From Spirochaetaceae bacterium (GTDB lineage Bacteria; Spirochaetota; Spirochaetia; Treponematales; Breznakiellaceae), in NCBI GenBank assembly GCA_031277165.1, contig JAISLT010000039.1:1-38009 (forward strand): a stretch of DNA of 38,009 bases, in the 5' to 3' direction. Under the pieces are notes generated by a model. That model made no database searches. It worked only from the letters and a program-made list of their open reading frames with translations, and was not told the DNA's origin. Both the position numbers and the translations under genes were made by a program. Positions 32,557-38,009 of this stretch are shown piece after piece (the first letter of the stretch is position 1; each line of letters opens with the position of its first letter).

Positions 32557-34013
32557 ACAGACCGGCCATATTCCGCCTGCTGGTACTCCTTAATACCCTG
32601 GCGGCCCTGTCCATGGCGGCGCCCCTGTGTATCGCCCTATTCCAGGGAGAAACCCCCATGGCACGGGCCTTTGGCCTTACCATGGGGGCGGTCCTGATCC
32701 CCGCGGTTCCGGTACTTATTGCTACCCGGAAACGGCCCATCCGTTTTACTGCCTCTGACGGGTTTCTTCTGGTATTTCTGGCCTGGGTGGGGGCATGCCT
32801 GCTTGGGGCCGTCCCCTATTATATTTCGGGGTACATCCCCGCGGCGGCGGATGCGGTGTACGAAAGTGTTTCCGGTTTTACCACCACCGGGGCATCGATC
32901 ATAAAAGATCTGGAAAGCATGCCCCGGTCCTTGATTTTCTGGCGGGCCGAAACCCATTGGCTTGGCGGCATGGGGATGGTGGTTCTTACCGTGGCCCTGC
33001 TCCCCCTTTTAGGAGTGGGGGGGTTCCAGCTCCTTAAGGCGGAAACCACCGGCCCGGATAAGGACCGGATAACTCCCAAGATAACCGAAACGGCAAAACT
33101 CCTGTGGCTTATGTATATTATCCTTACCGCGGTGGAGACCCTGCTGCTTACGCTGGCGGGGATGGATCCGTTTGATGCGGTGGTTCACGCCTTTTCCACC
33201 ATGGCCACCGGAGGTTTTAGCTCCCAAAACGAAAGCATCGCCCATTATAATTCGCCCCTTATTGAATGGATTATCCTTACCTTTATGATCATCGCCGGAT
33301 GTAATTTTTCCCTGCTGTACCGGCTGCTCCGGCGGAAATTCAGGGAGGTGTATTACAACAGCGAACTGCGGGCATATTTTCTTATTATACTTACCGCTGC
33401 GGCGCTTATCTGCCTTTCCTTAATTTTGCAGGGTCAATCCGGAAATTCGGGCCATTCCACAGGAACCGGCATACGGCAGGGCCTTTTTTATACCGCCTCG
33501 ATATTAACCACCACGGGATTTTTTGCCGGCGATCATAATCTATGGCCCCCTTTGGCCCAGGGGGTTTTGTTTGTGCTGATGTTCATTGGCGGCTGTTCCG
33601 GCTCCACCGCCGGGGGCGTTAAGGTAATACGGTATGTGGTCCTTTTTAAGCAGTCAAAAAACGAACTGCGGAAGATCATCTATCCCAGGGGCGTTTTTTC
33701 GGTCCGGCTTAACAATAAAGTAGGCCGCAAAGACGTGGTCTACGGCGTTTCGGGGTTTATTTTTTTGTACTTTAGCATAATTGCCCTGGGATTTTTGGCA
33801 GCGGCCAGCGCCGGGCTGGATCCTTATTCGGCCCTTAACCTTTCCCTCCTTAGCGTCGGCAATGTGGGGATAGGCCTGGGACACCTGGAATCTCCGGCGG
33901 TCTTTCAAGCCCTGCCGGACTATGTAAAGTGGTTTTTTTCTTTTATTATGATCGCCGGCCGGCTGGAACTGTGGACCGCCTTTGTGTTTCTGTCCGGCGA
34001 TTATTGGCGGTAG
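32553..34013 (+). CDS. trkH: Trk potassium uptake channel subunit TrkH
   Basis: TrkH is the inner-membrane potassium-conducting subunit. The 486-residue protein has about ten to twelve hydrophobic helices and four pore loops. They are GFTTTGAS (about residue 109), MATGGFS (about 219), LTTTGFF (about 318) and SVGNVGIG (about 434), each with the Gly of the selectivity filter. Conserved charged segments such as FMFIGGCSGSTAGGVKVIR are also present. It overlaps trkA by 4 bases, so both are translated together and match the classical TrkH-TrkA partnership. It ends 86 bases from the convergent lipoprotein gene at 34100. Confidence 0.94.
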   Translation: MNRPAIFRLLVLLNTLAALSMAAPLCIALFQGETPMARAFGLTMGAVLIPAVPVLIATRKRPIRFTASDGFLLVFLAWVGACLLGAVPYYISGYIPAAADAVYESVSGFTTTGASIIKDLESMPRSLIFWRAETHWLGGMGMVVLTVALLPLLGVGGFQLLKAETTGPDKDRITPKITETAKLLWLMYIILTAVETLLLTLAGMDPFDAVVHAFSTMATGGFSSQNESIAHYNSPLIEWIILTFMIIAGCNFSLLYRLLRRKFREVYYNSELRAYFLIILTAAALICLSLILQGQSGNSGHSTGTGIRQGLFYTASILTTTGFFAGDHNLWPPLAQGVLFVLMFIGGCSGSTAGGVKVIRYVVLFKQSKNELRKIIYPRGVFSVRLNNKVGRKDVVYGVSGFIFLYFSIIALGFLAAASAGLDPYSALNLSLLSVGNVGIGLGHLESPAVFQALPDYVKWFFSFIMIAGRLELWTAFVFLSGDYWR

Positions 34014-34099
34014 CCGCGGGCTTGCCGGAAACCTTGACCGTGCGTGATTCAATGAACCTCCCCGGCCTGAAGCTCCCCCGCGTCAGACACCCTCTGCGT

Positions 34100-34963
34100 T
34101 TACCGCCCCCAATGTCCCCCATTGCCCTCAAAGATGTTTACCTCCAGCCAGTCTGAACTGTCTCTGTAAAGGCCTTCTTTCAGGTACAGGATTTTTTCAG
34201 TTTCATCAATTCTGTCTTGCATACCGATAAAATCAAACTTGATTTTATCCGGGTTGTAATCCACCCCGGGATCGTCAAGCCAGGTAAGATCCCAATAATC
34301 GCCTTCAAAGTAGTTCCGGGCATGAGCTATCTTGGGATTTCTGATGTATTTGACATCAGGATATTTTTCCTTGACGATAAGATAAAAAAGCTGGGCATAC
34401 CCGGCGCATACTAGTTTTCTGTTTTCAATGCACTTTCGTAATCCCTCCCAATTGAAAAATCTAATCTGGGGATTATAGGGGTAGTACCACGGATTTGCCG
34501 GATACGGAAACGGGTTTGACGCAGCCGTATACACGGGATCAGCATCTCCATCAGGGGCAAAGGCATATTCAAAATAGTTCATCAAAATAAGCCCCACGTC
34601 TTCCGGTTCTGCCTGTGCAAACTGGCGGCACCAGGTTAACACAAAATCCCGGTCGACATGCAGGGCGGAAAGCGGGGCACGCGAAGGATCCCGCAGCCAG
34701 CTTTCCCACTCCGCTTTATCTTTGGTAACCGCTACTTCCCCTCCGTAATAGATGGGATATACGGTTTCCCCCGACACGGTCAGGGGCTCGGGCGTCGGCA
34801 CCTCAATGATATCCGCGTCGGTCTCATCATCCACCACATCGGGAAGAACAAACATGGGATCGTATTCGGGGATAACGGTTATGGGACCGCTGTCTTTATT
34901 ACGGCATCCGGAAATTAAAAAACAAAGGCAGACTACTGCTGCGATACCGAAAAATTTGTTCAT
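34100..34963 (-). CDS. lipoprotein with transglutaminase-like domain
   Basis: The 287-residue protein starts MNKFFGIAAVVCLCFLISGC, a lipoprotein signal with lipid-anchored Cys20. A linker rich in Asp/Glu/Pro follows (about 30-60). The C-terminal half shows a triad like transglutaminase-fold peptidases: Cys186 in LVCAGYA, His214 in IAHARN and Asp225 in YWDLTWLD. These match the landmarks of the lipoprotein at 4203-5105, so the two are paralogues, though the rest differs. Function and target are unknown; attachment to the envelope is likely. AAGGAGG stands upstream of the ATG at the expected distance. Confidence 0.83.
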   Translation of the reverse strand: MNKFFGIAAVVCLCFLISGCRNKDSGPITVIPEYDPMFVLPDVVDDETDADIIEVPTPEPLTVSGETVYPIYYGGEVAVTKDKAEWESWLRDPSRAPLSALHVDRDFVLTWCRQFAQAEPEDVGLILMNYFEYAFAPDGDADPVYTAASNPFPYPANPWYYPYNPQIRFFNWEGLRKCIENRKLVCAGYAQLFYLIVKEKYPDVKYIRNPKIAHARNYFEGDYWDLTWLDDPGVDYNPDKIKFDFIGMQDRIDETEKILYLKEGLYRDSSDWLEVNIFEGNGGHWGR

Positions 34964-34985
34964 ATAAACCTCCTTACGGATCTTC

Positions 34986-35022
34986 GCCCGTTCTAAATCT
35001 TGTCTCCGTATTTAAAACGGGC
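34986..35022. repeat. 13-bp stem hairpin between lipoprotein genes
   Basis: GCCCGTTCTAAAT (34986-34998) pairs with ATTTAAAACGGGC (35010-35022) with one G-U wobble and an 11-base loop. It follows the stop of the lipoprotein gene at 35056 on the minus strand and may terminate it, but no U-run is seen. Confidence 0.45.
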
Positions 35023-35055
35023 ACGCCTCCAAGGCGCTGGAAACCCAACAGGTTC

Positions 35056-35928
35056 TTAGCGCCCGAATATGTCCTGCAGCACGCCGCCCCAATATCTGTT
35101 TCTCAGCCTTTGCTTATTGACGGAAGCCCGGGGCCCTTTTTCCGGCAGGTTTTGTTTACCGGCTTTCCGGACCGGTTTTGCCTCTGCGGCATTCAGTCCC
35201 AGGTTTCTAGGATCGGGAGCGCCGATAGCATCGCCATCCAGTTTGTAAATAAAGGAACCATCAAAAAAACCTAACCCCCTGCCGCTAAACGCATAAATAA
35301 CGCCGTCCTGTGTATACCCAACAGCTTTTCCGTCGGAGCACCGGTAAAAGACTGAAGCGTCCATATACACATACCCTGTTCCGTCGTAAGAATAAAAGAT
35401 GTCCCCCGTATTGTTTATGGGTTTCGGTTTCGGCGCGGGAGAGGGGGGAGGATCCGGCAGGGGATTCGTTGTTGTTATCCTAAATTCAAAAAACGATCCT
35501 ATACCATATTTTGTGGCTGGAAAAATGATTTGCCGTTTATTGGGAGAAAAACTATAGGGACGCGAAAAACTCCCGCCATTGGTGAACACGGTTCCATTCA
35601 AAAATTGAAAGCCAATTAACGTATCAGATATTCGATACCTGAATACCCTTCTGTTTGTTTCAACACCTCCATTGAAATCATATATTTCTCCTCGGCCATC
35701 ATTATAAAAAATATAACGCTGCTGCCCTTTCGTCGATAATGCAGAACCGTATGCTACTGATACCATCGCGTCATTCGATGTCCATGTACCGACAAAATCT
35801 TTGGCCAGCGGATGACTTTCCGGCAATGTATCAAACGAAGGGGTGGTGGCGCATCCAATCAATAGAAAAGCAACTGCCAGGATCGCTCCAGTCATACCCG
35901 CTGCACTCAAACTTACATCTTTCTTCAT
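35056..35928 (-). CDS. lipoprotein with beta-rich repeats
   Basis: I cannot name this 290-residue protein. A signal peptide ends in LLIGC (lipobox), so it is a lipoprotein. The N-terminal half (about 35-170) alternates short strands (FVGTWTSNDAMVSVAYG, GRGEIYDFNGG, FQFLNGTVFTNGG) as in lipocalin-like domains. A Pro-rich linker PLPDPPPSPAPKPKP follows. Next come short repeated Gly/Tyr/Asp units (YSYDGTGYVYMDA, YRCSDGKAVGYTQ, YAFSGRGLGFFDG, YKLDGDAIGA) like a four-blade beta-flap. It ends with a basic tail. ATG at 35928 follows AAGGAG; ATG at 35955 is an alternative. It is A+T-richer than the core genes. Confidence 0.72.
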   Translation of the reverse strand: MKKDVSLSAAGMTGAILAVAFLLIGCATTPSFDTLPESHPLAKDFVGTWTSNDAMVSVAYGSALSTKGQQRYIFYNDGRGEIYDFNGGVETNRRVFRYRISDTLIGFQFLNGTVFTNGGSFSRPYSFSPNKRQIIFPATKYGIGSFFEFRITTTNPLPDPPPSPAPKPKPINNTGDIFYSYDGTGYVYMDASVFYRCSDGKAVGYTQDGVIYAFSGRGLGFFDGSFIYKLDGDAIGAPDPRNLGLNAAEAKPVRKAGKQNLPEKGPRASVNKQRLRNRYWGGVLQDIFGR

Positions 35929-36195
35929 CGAAAACTCCTTGAGTTTCTGTGCCATTTTTCTTTCCTTTGCGGTGTTTATGTCCCGCCGACAAATTTGTAT
36001 GTTCACCGCACAAGCGGGTAGCACGCTCTTACGATATCAGCGCCGATACCAAGGGGCCCCCGATTGGAATGGACGCTCCTAACGGTCTGATCGGGCGCCC
36101 TACCGGATTGACAGGGCTTCCGACTGAGAAATTTTGACTAAAGGGGAATTGGGCGGTTTTGTTTAGTAGACAAAGAAACCGGTTATTGGTATACT

Positions 36196-36300
36196 TGAGC
36201 CGTGAGCCGTGAGCCGTGAGCCGTGAGCCGTGAGCCGTGAGCCGTGAGCCGTGAGCCGTGAGCCGTGAGCCGTGAGCCGTGAGCCGTGAGCCGAGAGCCG
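36196..36300. repeat. 7-bp tandem repeat, 15 units
   Basis: Fourteen perfect copies of TGAGCCG run from 36196 to 36293, followed by a fifteenth with one change (AGAGCCG, 36294-36300). It is a simple variable-number repeat with no coding use, in the spacer upstream of the lipoprotein at 35056. Its purity suggests recent expansion. Confidence 0.95.
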
Positions 36301-36313
36301 GCGCCCACTGTGC

Positions 36314-36373
36314 CCGCTAAAGCGGTCACGCATTTTCGGCATACCGGGGAATTCATTGGGGCTACGCCATGCC
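36314..36373 (+). other. hairpin pair preceding a terminator
   Basis: CCGC/GCGG with a TAAA loop (36314-36325) and GGCAT/ATGCC arms (36338-36342 and 36369-36373) lie directly ahead of an intrinsic terminator. The three structures in 95 bases suggest a small structured transcript or an element end. No homologue is known to me. Confidence 0.35.
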
Positions 36374-36388
36374 GCATAAGCCGCGTAA

Positions 36389-36409
36389 CGCCCCTGGGGG
36401 CGCTTTTTT
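36389..36409 (+). terminator. intrinsic terminator
   Basis: CGCCCC (36389-36394), a TG loop and GGGGCG (36397-36402) are followed by C and T6 (36404-36409), a classical rho-independent terminator on the plus strand. No gene precedes it on this strand, so it may end a non-coding transcript. Confidence 0.7.
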
Positions 36410-36476
36410 CGGGCGGAGCCGTGTTTATGCCAGCCATTGCCTTGAGCATGAGGATACTATAGCAAAATATATCTTT

Positions 36477-36824
36477 CATAGCAAGCCTTTTTTTGAAAAT
36501 AGGGTCGTGGTTCCGTGCCGGTAGTAATCAGCGCTGTGCCCCGCCGGAACATGCGGCAGAAGCGGGGCACTCCGCTCCAGCGCCTGTAGCTGCGACTTCT
36601 CGTCCACGCACAGCACTATCGCGTTGTCGGGCGGATTCATATACAGTCCCACCACATCGGTCAGTTTTTCCTCGAAATGCCAGTCCGTGTTGAACCGGAA
36701 CTCCTTTTCCAGGTGCGGCTTTATCCCCCGTTCCCGGAGGATAGTGTTGACCGTACTTTTGCCCAGCGAAAACCGCTTCGCTGACCGGCGGCGTACCGCT
36801 TTTACGGGGGCATCCTGAAATTCC
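36477..36824 (-). pseudogene. IS630-family transposase remnant
   Basis: Reading the minus strand from a stop at about 36824-36826 gives an open stretch of 115 residues without a proper start: SAKRFSLGKSTVNTILRE, IKPHLEKEFRFNTDWHFE, DVVGLYMNPPDNAIVL, CVDEKSQLQALERS and RHGTTTLF. This is the usual middle of an IS630-type transposase, including the first catalytic Asp in VDEKSQ. The N-terminal HTH is lost, the segment between LPHVPAGH and YYRHG is shortened, and a stop at 36477-36479 cuts it before the second and third acidic residues. It cannot be active. Confidence 0.75.
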
Positions 36825-36859
36825 TAGTGCAACCTGATAGAATAAAACAAGGTGCACAA

Positions 36860-36991
36860 ATGGGTTATCAAAGAATTACCATGGAAGAGCGGGAGGAAAT
36901 ATTTCGCCTGCGTTATGAAGAGCGTCTGTTTTTTCGGGAGATAGGACAAAAACTTCATAAAGACAAATCCGCTATTTCACAGGAATTGAAC
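36860..36991 (+). pseudogene. IS30-family transposase 5' remnant
   Basis: ATG at 36860 after AAGGTG starts MGYQRITMEEREEIFRLR and continues FFREIGQKLHKDKSAIS to QELN, the N-terminal helix-turn-helix of IS30-type transposases. The family match ends after residue 44, where SREIKRN-like sequence should continue. The remaining open frame to 37129 lies antisense to the lipoprotein pseudogene and is not transposase. It is a broken 5' end lying 35 bases from the IS630 remnant. Confidence 0.7.
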
Positions 36992-37017
36992 CCGCCCTTT
37001 CAACAAATACCCTTGTG

Positions 37018-37380
37018 CTATGATTGTCTTTTGAACGCACCATACCAATACAATGAATCTGGTTTTTGTGCTATGGTTCCTTGTGCCAAGGTTAGAGTAT
37101 CTCTTGTTAAGGTATATGTTGTATCCTAAGTTTCACCTGTTGTTGTTATAAACTGAATCTTTTTACCTTCAATGGTAAAAGTGCCCTTATACCCCCTGCC
37201 AGAATCCCAAGTGTATTCAAAAGTGTTTCCCGCAAATACGATTGTGGCATTTTTTGATTCTCGGTTTGGGTGTTTCCAAGTCCCCTCAATCGTCGGGGCA
37301 TTAGTGCCAGTGGTAGCACACCCCGCAAACACAAACCCCAAAACCAACAAAACGATTAAACTAAAAACCGCTTTTCTCAT
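37018..37380 (-). pseudogene. small lipoprotein gene with in-frame amber codon
   Basis: ATG at 37380 follows GGAAGGTG and encodes a lipoprotein signal ending in FAGC (Cys21 or so), then a small beta-rich domain: EGTWKHPNRES, TIVFAGNTFEYTWD, YKGTFTIEGKKIQFITTTGE. TAG at 37126-37128 stops it. In the same frame the sequence continues as DTTYTLTRDTLTLAQGT to a stop at 37018-37020. This is a natural extension of the beta pattern (TxYTLxxDTLTL). The TAG is therefore probably a recent nonsense mutation, possibly of a TGG (Trp). A truncated 84-residue protein may still be made. Confidence 0.65.
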
Positions 37381-37446
37381 TTTCACACCTTCCAAAGTCA
37401 TAATTTTACAGGGGCAACGCCCCATTGAATCCAATACAAACCGCCT

Positions 37447-37693
37447 TTACCCTAACCCCTTTTCCGTTTCTAATGGCGGAGCGGGGGCATCGGCAAGCAT
37501 TGAGGGAATAATCGTATTCTGGGTAAGCACAAGAAACTTTGTCATCTCCAAAACGCTTTTCTTGTTCTTTTCCGTCAAGGCGGAAAAGTCCGTATTCAAA
37601 GTTTCCTGTAAGTCCTTTTCCCCTTCCATATCCTGCACCTTCTTTAAAAAATCTATTACCGGTCATAGTATAATACTTTTTCCGGTTAGTCAA
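37447..37693 (-). pseudogene. regulator-like C-terminal fragment, frame broken at an A6 run
   Basis: The minus strand encodes DLQETLNTDFSALTEKNK followed by SVLEMTKFLVLTQNTII and PSMLADAPAPPLETEKGLG, which look like the C-terminal helices of a phage-type regulator. Upstream the frame is open only to about 37660. A start at 37693 (MTNRKKYYTMTGNRF) is in another frame and joins it if one base is changed in the homopolymer at 37646-37651. It is either a decayed small gene or a frameshifted one. No domain of known function is seen. Confidence 0.4.
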
Positions 37694-37773
37694 TCCCTCT
37701 TTTCTGTCTTTTTTTACTCTTTTATAGAGCGTTTCCCCTTGCCCTTAACGGAGAATCATCCTATTATGGGGAT

Positions 37774-38009
37774 ATGGACTACTCTATAAACGATAGATTG
37801 AAGGAAGCGCGCCACGCCTTAAATCTTTCTCAAAAGCAGTTTTCCAGGGGTATTTTTCTTAAAAGCAGTGGTTATTTAGGGGACTTAGAGATACACAGGC
37901 ACGAAGTCAATGAGCGTATCATAGAGTTGGTTTCAAGCGTTTACGGAGTCAATAAGGTATGGTTAAAGACAGGCAAGGGCAAAATGTTTAGCGAAAAGAA
38001 GGTAGATAC
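37774..38009 (+). CDS. XRE-family regulator, N-terminal part (runs off window)
   Basis: From ATG at 37774, preceded by ATGGGGAT, 78 residues are visible before the window ends. They form a Cro/CI-type helix-turn-helix: INDRLKEARHALNLSQKQFS (helices 1-2), then SSGYLGDLEIHRHEVNERII, then a final helix and VNKVWLKTGKGKMF, typical of phage-repressor-like proteins with the W-x-x-T-G-x-G signature. The rest of the gene lies beyond the edge. It is divergent to the fragment at 37447-37693 and belongs to the A+T-rich accessory end. Confidence 0.82.
   Translation, partial: MDYSINDRLKEARHALNLSQKQFSRGIFLKSSGYLGDLEIHRHEVNERIIELVSSVYGVNKVWLKTGKGKMFSEKKVD

Larger units (their letters stand above)
36025..36476. 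other. gene-free accessory spacer with repeats and structure
   Basis: About 450 bases without a plausible gene. It contains a stretch of imperfect short repeats (about 36070-36135), the 7-bp tandem array (36196-36300), and a set of hairpins ending in a terminator (36314-36409). The remaining bases up to the IS630 remnant show no feature. Confidence 0.55.

Noticed and set aside
36196-36300. CRISPR-like array
   Set aside because: The units are 7 bases and contiguous with no spacers, so it is a simple tandem repeat.
36528-36857. 109-codon minus-strand open frame
   Set aside because: It lies in the wrong frame across the IS630 remnant; the true transposase residues are read in a neighbouring frame.
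1-38009. tRNA or rRNA genes
   Set aside because: No cloverleaf-type sequence with CCA end or conserved rRNA stretch was noticed on either strand by eye; a covariance search would be needed to exclude small ones.

Overview
The window looks like a chromosomal segment of a diderm, Treponema-like spirochaete. This is a family-level impression from protein style, not a database result. Supporting points are a MurA with Asp in place of the catalytic Cys (known in Borrelia, Chlamydia and Mycobacterium), many lipoboxes, a ThyX thymidylate synthase, a very large TPR/zinc-ribbon protein, and a core that is visibly G+C-rich with two more A+T-rich patches (about 2,700-5,110 and 34,100-38,009).

Layout. 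1-480: inverted repeat, no clear gene, then promoter and hairpin leader of thyX. 495-2271: thyX overlapping a sugar-nucleotidyltransferase gene. 2366-5105: an XRE regulator, then an A+T-rich cassette of a membrane-anchored BCS1-type AAA ATPase (split by a frameshift) and a transglutaminase-like lipoprotein. 5480-9063: FMN-binding protein, LUD protein, EamA transporter, murA. 9180-12708 (minus): operon of two polytopic membrane proteins and a membrane-anchored J-domain protein. 12709-13018: gene-free spacer with two pairs of DnaA-box-like motifs. 13019-14665 (minus): STAS/zinc ribbon, YbjN-like and PspA operon behind a near-consensus promoter. 14750-20847: SDR, TrmJ-like, WecG/TagA-like, RsmE, CtpA protease, and a pseudo-receiver/ATPase/cNMP-binding regulator. 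20954-28231: M16 protease, DHH phosphoesterase, giant TPR protein. 28274-34013 (plus): tightly packed run of a membrane-anchored solute-binding protein, aroA, trkA and trkH. 34100-38009: accessory end with lipoproteins, a 7-bp tandem repeat, a structured element with terminator, IS630 and IS30 remnants, a lipoprotein with an in-frame amber codon, and a partial XRE regulator at the edge.

How the genes work together. Envelope maintenance dominates: MurA (peptidoglycan), CtpA and M16 proteases, PspA, WecG-like glycosyltransferase, and two membrane proteins resembling LptF/LptG in topology. A STAS protein and an RsbW-like ATPase suggest partner-switch signalling. TrkA/TrkH form a complete potassium uptake pair. 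Several conserved enzymes (RsmE, AroA, the TPR protein) carry G+C-rich in-frame inserts, and a family of hairpins with an AAAACT/GTTTT core occurs between genes.

The most unusual items are the split bacterial BCS1-type ATPase next to a transglutaminase-like lipoprotein, the paired DnaA-box-like motifs, the LptFG-like/J-domain operon, and the in-frame repeat expansions.
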